Shown here piece after piece: positions 5,560-11,331 of a stretch of 11,331 bases of DNA (positions are counted from its first letter, which is position 1; each line of letters opens with the position of its first letter). A model generated the notes under the pieces. It worked only from the letters and a program-made list of their open reading frames with translations. It searched no databases and was not told the DNA's origin. Source of the stretch: JBOGXA01 sp050694175 (lineage in GTDB: Bacteria > Actinomycetota > CADDZG01 > WHSQ01); the NCBI GenBank assembly GCA_050694175.1, contig JBOGXA010000033.1:1-11331 (forward strand), given 5' to 3'. Position numbers and translations under genes: made by a program.

Positions 5560-7926
5560 ATGGATACAAAGACAGTTGTCCTCGACACTCGCGGACTGCT
5601 GCGGGCAACCGAGAAGAACGTTGTCGAGGCGGTCCTGTCTCGCCGCCCCGGAGTGATCGAGGTCGAAGCGAATCCAGTGTCGCAAACCGCCAACGTCACC
5701 TACGATCCCAAGCGAACCTCTGTCGCCGACTTGCGCGCGTGGGTCGAGGAGTGCGGGCTTCACTGCGCCGGGCAGTCGGTCCCTAACCACATCTGCGACC
5801 CGCTGTTGGAAGATGCTATCGAGGAGCCGGCGCACGAAGAGCACGCGATGCCGCCGGACGAAGCCATGGGTCACGGTGGCCACGGCGCGATGTCGATGGG
5901 CGACATGGTCAAGGACATGCGCAACCGGTTCCTGGTGGCCGCGCTCTTCTCGATCCCGATCCTGCTGTGGTCGCCGATAGGCCGCGACGTATTGGATTTC
6001 GAAGCCGCTGCACCCTTCGGGCTGCGCGACGACGTGTGGACGCTCCTTCTGAGCCTGCCTGTGATCTTCTACTCCTCGTTCATCTTCTTCGCTGGCGCCG
6101 TCCGCGCGCTGCGAGCGCGCACCCTCGACATGATGGTGCTGGTCGCCGTCGCCATCGGCGCGGGCTGGCTCTATTCTCTCGGCGTCACCCTTACCGGCGG
6201 CGGCGAGGTGTTCTACGAAGCCGCCTCCGTGCTGGCCGCGTTCGTACTGCTCGGACACTGGTTCGAGATGCGTGCGCGCGGCGGCGCGAACGACGCCATC
6301 CGAACGCTTTTGGACCTCGCGCCCCCCAAGGCCCTCGTCCTGCGCGACGGCGAGGCGGTGGAGGTCCCCACCTCGGAGATCGCCGTCGGCGATCTCCTCC
6401 TCGTGCGTCCTGGCGCAAAGGTGCCCGTCGACAGCGTCGTCGAGGAAGGTGAGAGCGAGATCGACGAGTCCATGGTGACGGGCGAGAGCCTTCCGGTTTC
6501 TAAACGACCGAGCTCGGAAGTGATCGGAGCGACCATCAACAAGAACGGCACGCTTCGAGTGCGCGCGACCAAGGTGGGCTCGGACACCGCACTTGCCCAG
6601 ATCGTCAAGCTCGTCCAGGAGGCGCAGAACTCAAAGGCGCCGGGACAGAAGCTTGCCGATCGTGCGGCGTTCTGGCTCGTGGTCGTGGCACTGCTCGGTG
6701 GCAGCGCAACCTTCCTGACCTGGCTGGTGGTCGGCCGCGACGTCACTGAGGCACTGCTCTTTGCCATAACTGTCGTCGTGATCACATGCCCCGACGCCCT
6801 GGGCCTCGCCACGCCTACCGCGATCATGGTCGGCACGGGTCTCGGAGCGAAACGAGGCATCCTGTTCAAGAACGCGATCGCGCTCGAGAACGCGGCCCGT
6901 ATCGATACGGTCGTCATGGACAAAACCGGGACGCTCACGAAAGGTGAACCACAAGTCACATCGGTCACAACGGATGGATTGGACGAGATCGAGCTGCTGC
7001 GGCTCGTCGCCGCCGTGGAGCGAGAGTCCGAACATCCACTTGCCGAAGCCATAGTCGAGTACGCCGCCGCCCGAGGTATCCGCCCGGGACGAGCCCAAGA
7101 TTTTGAAAACATCCCCGGACACGGTGCGATCGCAACGCTGGAAGGGCGTCGCATCGTCGTGGGCAACCGACGCCTGCTCGAGCGCGAAGGCATCAGCCTC
7201 GACGGTCTCGGCCCCAGACGGGACGAGCTCGCCTCGACCGGACACACCGTCGTGCTTGTGGCCGTTGACCGTCTCGCCGTGGGTCTGATTGCGATTGCGG
7301 ATGCCCCCCGTCCCTCATCGAAGCCAGCGGTGCGGGCGCTTAACGAGGCTGGGGTCGAGGTCGTGATGCTGACCGGCGACAACGAGGCCACCGCGCGTCG
7401 CATCGCCTCTGAGCTCGGTATCAAGAGCGTCATCGCGGAGGTGCTGCCGCAAGACAAGTCGGCCAACGTCGCGGACCTGCAGCGTAAAGGCAACCGGGTC
7501 GCTATGGTCGGTGATGGCGTGAACGATGCGCCGGCGCTCGCTCAGGCGGATGTCGGCATCGCCATCGGGGCGGGAACCGACGTCGCTATTGAGACCGCTG
7601 ACGTCGTGCTCATGCGCTCCGAACCCCTTGACGTGACCACAGCTTTGACCATTGGCCGAGGCACGCTTAGAAAGATGTGGCAGAACCTCGGCTGGGCGAT
7701 CGGGTATAACGCCATTGCTCTTCCCATCGCCGCCGGCGTGTTCGAGCCATCATTCGGTCTCGTGTTGCGACCCGAGATCGCGGCAATCTCGATGTCGGGC
7801 TCGAGTTTCCTCGTGGCCATGAACGCCCTGCTACTAAAGCGTCTGCGCCTGCCCCGAGACAGCTTCGAAGAGCCAGCGGCTCCTCCGCCCGCAGACCAGG
7901 AGAGCATCGAAAAGGAAGCGGCATAG
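5560..7926 (+). CDS. P1B-type heavy-metal ATPase, CopB-like, with CPD motif
   Basis: This 788-residue metal-exporting P-type ATPase is probably copper-related. In order: an HMA-like fold at residues 4-75 whose CxxC is replaced (DTRGLLRATEK); a His/Met-rich linker (HEEHAM, GHGGHGAMSM) at 92-118; TM segments; TGES at 308; the transport motif ITCPDALGLATP with Cys410-Pro411-Asp412, where CPC or CPH is usual; DKTGTLT with the phosphorylated Asp454; EHPLAEA at 491; TGDN at 605; GDGVND at 651. The last two TM segments carry GYN (716-717) and MSGSS (745-749), similar to Cu(I) ATPases. The His-rich linker recalls CopB. I chose the ATG at 5560; GTG codons at 5545 and 5554 are alternatives. All catalytic residues are intact. 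Copper as substrate is inferred from the TM7/TM8 residues and neighbours; CPD leaves it open. Confidence 0.93.
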   Translation: MDTKTVVLDTRGLLRATEKNVVEAVLSRRPGVIEVEANPVSQTANVTYDPKRTSVADLRAWVEECGLHCAGQSVPNHICDPLLEDAIEEPAHEEHAMPPDEAMGHGGHGAMSMGDMVKDMRNRFLVAALFSIPILLWSPIGRDVLDFEAAAPFGLRDDVWTLLLSLPVIFYSSFIFFAGAVRALRARTLDMMVLVAVAIGAGWLYSLGVTLTGGGEVFYEAASVLAAFVLLGHWFEMRARGGANDAIRTLLDLAPPKALVLRDGEAVEVPTSEIAVGDLLLVRPGAKVPVDSVVEEGESEIDESMVTGESLPVSKRPSSEVIGATINKNGTLRVRATKVGSDTALAQIVKLVQEAQNSKAPGQKLADRAAFWLVVVALLGGSATFLTWLVVGRDVTEALLFAITVVVITCPDALGLATPTAIMVGTGLGAKRGILFKNAIALENAARIDTVVMDKTGTLTKGEPQVTSVTTDGLDEIELLRLVAAVERESEHPLAEAIVEYAAARGIRPGRAQDFENIPGHGAIATLEGRRIVVGNRRLLEREGISLDGLGPRRDELASTGHTVVLVAVDRLAVGLIAIADAPRPSSKPAVRALNEAGVEVVMLTGDNEATARRIASELGIKSVIAEVLPQDKSANVADLQRKGNRVAMVGDGVNDAPALAQADVGIAIGAGTDVAIETADVVLMRSEPLDVTTALTIGRGTLRKMWQNLGWAIGYNAIALPIAAGVFEPSFGLVLRPEIAAISMSGSSFLVAMNALLLKRLRLPRDSFEEPAAPPPADQESIEKEAA

Positions 7927-7943
7927 GGATGAAAGCAGGGCTC

Positions 7944-7958
7944 CGATACCGTGTATCG
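7944..7958. terminator. Small hairpin between convergent genes, possible terminator
   Basis: CGATAC-CGT-GTATCG, a perfect 6-bp stem with a 3-nt loop. It starts 18 nt after the ATPase stop and lies between that gene and the convergent redoxin gene ending at 8011. No T-run follows on either strand, so termination activity is only suggested by position. Confidence 0.35.
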
Positions 7959-8010
7959 AAGAGGGGACGACCCACCACGTTTCCGGCCGTGTGGATCTAC
8001 GGATTATGGG

Positions 8011-8751
8011 TCAGCGAGTTCGGTTGAGGCCCACCTCCATGTCCGCGATGAGATTGCGGACCGGCAAGTACATCGTGTAGTCGGGGGCACCTCCATAGTC
8101 TGCTCGCCACAGAATAGTCCCGTCCGGTCCTACGAGGATAAACGTGTGCCCACTATGCATCTTGCCCATCATTCCGTAGCGGTTTGTCTGATAGGCCTCC
8201 TGAACCGAACGCTCGGGGGAGAACATCGGATCGAAGTCGGACAGAACCGGGGTGGTTAACTCCTCGTCGGCGACCTTCTGTCGCAGCGCGTCGAGGGGAT
8301 CAGTCGTGATCGAGACGATGGCGTCAACACCGAGAGTCTCGAACTGATCCAACTGCTTCTCGATGTCCTTCAGCTGGTCCCAGCACGGCTGACACATGAG
8401 TCCCTCCTGGAAATACAGGAGGACCGTCTGCCCCCGAAGCGATTCGAGGTCGAAGTCACCTTCCGTCGACGGCAGGCGGATTGGCAGTGCCGCATCCCCC
8501 GGACCTGGGTCCCCCACTGCGAACCTGTATTGGCCCGCTCCGGCTGGCTGTCCCGAACCGGCATCCTGTGCAGTCGCGTTCGTCCTTCCATCGTTGCTGA
8601 TGAAGAAGATAACGGCCAGTACCGCCGTTGCAGCAATCAAGACCGCAACGAGCTTGAGCAACAGAGAACGTGAACGGGCTTCGCTCGGGGCCGCCGTGGC
8701 GCCCGAGGTTGTCGATTCAGACGGCCGTTGCTTGATCTCGTCAATCGACAT
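8011..8751 (-). CDS. Membrane-anchored redoxin/TlpA-like protein with CQPC active site
   Basis: This 246-residue protein has a soluble N-terminal stretch, one TM anchor at about residues 31-52, a Gly/Ala/Gln-rich linker and an extracytoplasmic AhpC-TSA/Redoxin domain from about residue 76. LLYFQEGLMCQPCWDQL has Cys120 and Cys123; VSITTDP, TTPVLSDFDP, YGMMGKMHSGHTFILVGPDG and WRADYGGAPDYTM follow in the usual order of this family. It is a probable thiol-disulfide oxidoreductase outside the cytoplasmic membrane. The start is the ATG at 8751, with a TTG directly before it as alternative. Its 5' region has two tandem CTACG-type dyads, shared in form with the other thioredoxin locus. The CcdA-like protein at 3111-3989 could serve as electron donor for both; that is inference. 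Confidence 0.88.
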   Translation of the reverse strand: MSIDEIKQRPSESTTSGATAAPSEARSRSLLLKLVAVLIAATAVLAVIFFISNDGRTNATAQDAGSGQPAGAGQYRFAVGDPGPGDAALPIRLPSTEGDFDLESLRGQTVLLYFQEGLMCQPCWDQLKDIEKQLDQFETLGVDAIVSITTDPLDALRQKVADEELTTPVLSDFDPMFSPERSVQEAYQTNRYGMMGKMHSGHTFILVGPDGTILWRADYGGAPDYTMYLPVRNLIADMEVGLNRTR

Positions 8752-8814
8752 CAAGACTCACGATCCGGTGACAATTCCATTCGCCTAATCTGCCTCTCTC
8801 CCCTTTTTCCACTG

Positions 8815-8830
8815 CTACGCCCTGTCGTAG
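8815..8830. promoter_or_regulatory. Candidate operator site C (CTACG-N6-CGTAG)
   Basis: A perfect dyad, CTACG-CCCTGT-CGTAG, in the divergent region between the redoxin gene and the bPH gene, 63 nt upstream of the redoxin start. It is the first of a tandem pair. Confidence 0.68.
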
Positions 8831-8836
8831 AAGCTG

Positions 8837-8852
8837 CTACGCTCTGTCGTAT
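8837..8852. promoter_or_regulatory. Candidate operator site D (CTACG-N6-CGTAT)
   Basis: CTACG-CTCTGT-CGTAT, one mismatch at the dyad edge. It starts exactly 22 bp after site C, about two helical turns, and shares CTGCTACGC and CTGTCGTA with it. A TATAGG at 8860-8865 could be the -10 of the plus-strand bPH gene; site D would then cover its -35 position. Confidence 0.62.
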
Positions 8853-8895
8853 TCACGAGTATAGGTGGGGTACCGAAGAGGCTGGGTGACAGCCC

Positions 8896-9354
8896 ATGGG
8901 TCAGGTCTTTCGCAGCGGGCGCGAAGCGGTCCTGACCGCCGCGACGGGCATTGTGCTTGGCGCCGTGCTGGCATCGCATTCGGTCGTAGAACACAGGCAT
9001 GAGCTTCACGTCATGTCCTGGGAATTGGCGACAGCAGCCGCAGCTTGCTTGGTCGCCTATCGCTTCTTCATGGCGGGGGCATACGCGACGGACGGGGGTT
9101 TGCGACTTGTGAATCCGTTTCGCTCGGTCACTGTTCCATGGGGCGATATCGAACGCTTTTCGATCGCCTCATACGGGCGGTGGCCAGTCGTCGCAATCGT
9201 CGAACTGAAAAACGGAACGCGGGTTCCGATCGTTGCGATCCGCGCCGCCAGCTGGAGGATGGGCGCGAGAAGAATGGTGGAGCAAATCGTTCAGGAGCTG
9301 GAAAGAATCCGTTCGGTCCGACAAGACTGGAATGGACTCGGAGGACGTCTCTGA
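8896..9354 (+). CDS. Bacterial PH (bPH) domain membrane protein
   Basis: This 152-residue protein has two N-terminal TM helices (about residues 12-33 and 42-62) followed by a compact bPH domain. The domain is recognisable by ATDGGLRLVNPFRSVTVPWGDIERF (the G-hydrophobic-N-P-F-R and P-W-x-I pattern) and a beta-rich stretch around NGTRVPIVAIRA, with a C-terminal helix MVEQIVQELERIRS. Proteins of this design are common in Actinomycetota, usually without a defined role. The start is the ATG at 8896 with a weak GGGTGA 6 nt upstream. The next gene starts two bases after its stop, so the two are co-transcribed. Divergence from the redoxin gene across the tandem CTACG sites hints at shared control. 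Confidence 0.8.
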   Translation: MGQVFRSGREAVLTAATGIVLGAVLASHSVVEHRHELHVMSWELATAAAACLVAYRFFMAGAYATDGGLRLVNPFRSVTVPWGDIERFSIASYGRWPVVAIVELKNGTRVPIVAIRAASWRMGARRMVEQIVQELERIRSVRQDWNGLGGRL

Positions 9355-9355
9355 G

Positions 9356-9643
9356 ATGCCACGGTCTAAGACTAAGAAGCGCTCAGCGGCCCGACAGCAA
9401 CAGGCGCGCGCGACACAGATCGCCCAGCAGAAGTCCGAGGCAAAGAAGCTGACGCCCGGGCAGTATACGCGGCGACGCGCAATCGGCTGGACCCTGGTCG
9501 CGCTCGCGGTTGTGGTCGGCGTTACGCACTGGCTCGCCCACCTCGGAGCCCTGTATGAAGACAAGGCGGTTTGGGACCTGACAATCGGATATCCGACGGC
9601 GGGAATCCTTGGAGTCGCCGGCGCGATCGTGCTGTCGAAATAA
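9356..9643 (+). CDS. Small two-TM membrane protein of unknown function
   Basis: A 95-residue protein. Residues 1-45 are strongly basic and Gln-rich (PRSKTKKRSAARQQQARATQ), followed by KKLTPGQYTRRR. There are two TM helices (IGWTLVALAVVVGVTHWL and the C-terminal GYPTAGILGVAGAIVLSK) joined by a short loop with LGALYED. The chosen start is the ATG at 9356, 1 nt after the stop of the bPH gene, with GGAGG 11 nt upstream. An in-frame ATG at 9332 would overlap that gene. The THWLAHLG...GYPxAG...IVLSK layout resembles small hypothetical membrane proteins of actinobacteria that I have seen, but I can give no function. Confidence 0.72.
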   Translation: MPRSKTKKRSAARQQQARATQIAQQKSEAKKLTPGQYTRRRAIGWTLVALAVVVGVTHWLAHLGALYEDKAVWDLTIGYPTAGILGVAGAIVLSK

Positions 9644-9787
9644 CCGGAAGCGCGCTGTTCAGGAGACCGACAACCCGGATGGACACGTCGTTGGGTAAAT
9701 CTTGGCTAGAGGCAAGTCTACAAATAGTGCAAGGCGACGATCATGCTTAAAGATTCTTCGAGTCGGTTGAGGGGGATGCTGCCGAAA

Positions 9788-10000
9788 TCACGCGGGAGTT
9801 GATTCGTAGCCGAGCTTGCGGATCGTTTTCTGAATCTCCTCGATGTTGACGCGATTCTCATCGAAGGCGACCTCAGTCACCTGTTTGCGATAAGAAGTCT
9901 TCGCCTCGGTTACGCCACCGAGCTCCTCAAGCTCCTCGTCGATAGACATCGCGCAGCTTCCGCAATGCATGCCCTTCACCCTTAGCTTCTCTTTGCTCAC
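9788..10000 (-). CDS. copZ: CopZ-like HMA-domain metallochaperone
   Basis: A 70-residue single HMA domain with the ligand motif VKGMHCGSCAM (Cys13 and Cys16), followed by an acidic helix and the usual ferredoxin-like beta strands (TEVAFDENRVN, LGYES). CopZ/Atx1-type chaperones carry Cu(I) in the cytoplasm to exporters and regulators. The start is GTG at 10000, supported by GGAGG at 10012-10008 with 7-nt spacing. The GTG overlaps the TGA of the upstream TauE/SafE-cupredoxin gene in GTGA, so the two are translationally coupled. Because the ATPase at 5560 lacks a CxxC in its own HMA-like domain, this chaperone might deliver copper directly to the membrane site; that is inference. Zn or Hg binding cannot be excluded from sequence alone. 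Confidence 0.92.
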   Translation of the reverse strand: MSKEKLRVKGMHCGSCAMSIDEELEELGGVTEAKTSYRKQVTEVAFDENRVNIEEIQKTIRKLGYESTPA

Positions 10001-11292
10001 GCGGCAACCTCCATTTCGTCCACGATCACGACCGTTCCTCCGTACATACCCATGGCGCAGCTGTAGCGGATCTCACCCGGCTCTTGAGCCGGCAGCTCAA
10101 TAGTCGTCTCACCACTAATCGGATGCAGTTGACCCTGGAAAACGAGAGATAAAGTGCAGCCGCCACCCGCGTCGACGAAGGTGAGCCGCGCTGGTGTGCC
10201 CGCCGCGATACTTATCTTCCCGGGCGAGTAGCCGCCGCGCCCTGCCTCGATCCGGGCCTCCTGGACTCCGTCAGCCGCGAGCGTGGCCGGCACTGGATCG
10301 GCACCCTCGAAGATAGCGCTCCTGACCGATGCGAACGTGACCGGCGAATTCGCCAGACGCAGGCCTGCGTCCAAAGTAAGAAGCGCGATGGCTCCGATCC
10401 CGACGGCGGCGAATTTCGTGAAGCGACTGTGCATGATGTCACCGAGCTTCGTTGCGAAGAAACCCAGCATGAAGAACAGCGGCGATGTCGCCAGTGTGAA
10501 CGTAAACAGCGTCGCGGCGCCGACGACGGGACTGCTGGAATTAATCGCTAACACCATCATCGCTTGAGTGACGCCACAGGGGAGAAACACAGTCATCGCG
10601 CCGAGTGAGGCGGGCGCGAAAGCGCTGGCGCTCTTTGCCTGGCGGCGGATCCGGCGGGTGATGAAGCGCGGTGGTTCCAGCACGACGTACCTGAAGATCG
10701 GATGCAGACGCAAAAGGTGGGCCGCTGTGGCCAACATGAAAAGCGCGGTGAAGATCTGGATGAACGCGCGCGCGGTGGGGCTCGGTTGCACGAGGTTCCC
10801 GAGAGATCCCAGAGCCGCGCCCAGCATCGAGTAGGTCGCGATCTTGGTCCCGAGGAACCACAGAACTGGCTTGGCATCGTGACGCGGGAGTCGTGGCTCA
10901 TCGAGTTCTCCCGCGACATAGCGCAGGCGCAATTCATCGAGGTCGGAATCTTCCCGTTGCGTTACGGCAGTCGCCAGCAGGCCGCCCTGGACGGCAAGAC
11001 AGGAGAGGCCCCCGGCGGTGATACCGGTCACGAAGACCAGAAGCAGATTCGCCCTGCCGGCCCCGGATTCGGGCACCGCGGGTGAGAACCGGGCGCTGAT
11101 AACTACCACCGCGGCAATCCCGATTAGCAGGCCCGCGACGACACGACGCTGTTTGCGTTCCCGCTGGGAGATAAGCGCTTCGAAGCGCTTACGTCGCTCG
11201 CGTCGTTCTCTGCGAGCCTCCTTCTGTTCAGAGGGAAGCTTGCGGCGCTGACGTTGCTTGAGTCTCTCCCGCTGCTTTTTGGTCCTTGCCAT
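9997..11292 (-). CDS. TauE/SafE-type membrane protein with C-terminal cupredoxin-like domain
   Basis: This 431-residue protein starts with about 50 very basic residues (MARTKKQRERLKQRQRRK and on), then a TM at 51-66. A TauE/SafE/UreH-type membrane domain follows: GITAGGLSCLAVQGGLLAT with Cys98, LHPIFRYVVLEPP and FLPCGVTQAMMVLAI with Cys239. Residues 340-425 form a beta-rich cupredoxin-like domain with GGGCTLSLVF (Cys379) and EIRYSCAMGMYGG (Cys412, Met414, Met416), a plausible copper site. Similar fusions occur in copper-related gene clusters, with proposed roles in copper transport or oxidase assembly. The start is the ATG at 11292; a TTG at 11313 would sit only 1 nt from GGGAGG and is less likely. 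The CopZ-like gene overlaps its stop, which supports a copper role. The substrate is unproven. Confidence 0.88.
   Translation of the reverse strand: MARTKKQRERLKQRQRRKLPSEQKEARRERRERRKRFEALISQRERKQRRVVAGLLIGIAAVVVISARFSPAVPESGAGRANLLLVFVTGITAGGLSCLAVQGGLLATAVTQREDSDLDELRLRYVAGELDEPRLPRHDAKPVLWFLGTKIATYSMLGAALGSLGNLVQPSPTARAFIQIFTALFMLATAAHLLRLHPIFRYVVLEPPRFITRRIRRQAKSASAFAPASLGAMTVFLPCGVTQAMMVLAINSSSPVVGAATLFTFTLATSPLFFMLGFFATKLGDIMHSRFTKFAAVGIGAIALLTLDAGLRLANSPVTFASVRSAIFEGADPVPATLAADGVQEARIEAGRGGYSPGKISIAAGTPARLTFVDAGGGCTLSLVFQGQLHPISGETTIELPAQEPGEIRYSCAMGMYGGTVVIVDEMEVAA
10008..10012 (-). promoter_or_regulatory. Ribosome binding site fixing the GTG start of the CopZ-like gene
   Basis: GGAGG on the minus strand, 7 nt before the GTG at 10000. 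It lies inside the last codons of the upstream TauE/SafE-cupredoxin gene and decides a GTG start where no ATG is available. Confidence 0.7.
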
Positions 11293-11331
11293 GCCTGAGG
11301 GCCAGAGGCCCAATCCTCCCGGGGGTCGAAT

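Noticed and set aside
6213..7493. 426-residue minus-strand open frame opposite the ATPase
   Set aside because: It is Ser/Arg/Thr-rich antisense of a fully conserved P1B ATPase, a common effect in high-GC coding DNA; there is no domain signal.
7929..8027. 32-codon plus-strand frame starting 2 nt after the ATPase stop
   Set aside because: No ribosome site of its own at good spacing, no motif, and its end overlaps the convergent redoxin gene; it could be chance. The short hairpin inside it is a better explanation.
11299..11311. GGGCC-AGA-GGCCC inverted repeat just before the TauE/SafE-cupredoxin start
   Set aside because: A 5-bp GC-only dyad is expected by chance at this GC content, and the upstream region is cut by the window end.
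1..11331. CRISPR arrays, tRNA or rRNA genes, phage genes or a novel defence system
   Set aside because: No regularly spaced repeats, no cloverleaf-like or rRNA-like stretches and no defence or phage protein motifs were seen; nearly all coding capacity is metal or redox related.

Overview
The window is high-GC bacterial DNA with many GTG and TTG starts, short overlaps between co-directional genes, and protein families that I associate with Actinomycetota (bPH-domain proteins, a CPD-type CopB-like ATPase, a TauE/SafE-cupredoxin fusion). No rRNA, tRNA or housekeeping marker is present, so the phylum is an inference. The window is a metal-handling and extracytoplasmic thiol-redox neighbourhood.

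Region 1 (1-2400, minus strand) is a metal-efflux operon. A CadC/SmtB-type ArsR repressor is followed by a full-length CDF transporter, a short TM-only CDF-like transporter and a third, His-rich CDF gene. The third gene carries a frameshift and runs off the left edge. A perfect dyad, TCTGAA-N6-TTCAGA, lies just upstream of the repressor and is the probable operator.

Region 2 (2400-3110) has no intact gene. It holds a probable transposase remnant on the plus strand, the N-terminal stub of a second ArsR-like regulator on the minus strand, and two hairpins. It looks like a scar.

Region 3 (3111-4577, minus strand) is a two-gene thiol-redox operon: a membrane-anchored TlpA/ResA-like thioredoxin followed by a CcdA/DsbD-type electron carrier.

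Region 4 (4719-7926, plus strand) has an unrecognised 5-TM membrane protein with a charged tail, then a CopB-like P1B ATPase with a CPD transport motif and an N-terminal HMA-like domain that has lost its CxxC.

Region 5 (8011-9643) has a second membrane-anchored TlpA/redoxin protein on the minus strand. Divergent from it is a plus-strand pair: a bPH-domain membrane protein and a small two-TM protein.

Region 6 (9788-11292, minus strand) has a TauE/SafE-type membrane protein with a C-terminal cupredoxin-like domain. It is translationally coupled (GTGA overlap) to a CopZ-like chaperone.

The most interesting non-gene signal is a repeated dyad, CTACG-N6-CGTAG (fuller form TACGAC-N4-CGTAGCA). Two copies lie upstream of each thioredoxin-like gene, in two separate divergent intergenic regions, and nowhere else that I could find. 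It suggests that an unidentified regulator controls both thiol-redox loci. No obvious cognate regulator is in the window. The overall picture is copper export and buffering (ATPase, cupredoxin fusion, chaperone) next to delivery of reducing power across the membrane (CcdA, two TlpA-like proteins), plus a separate Zn/Cd/Co-type efflux operon.
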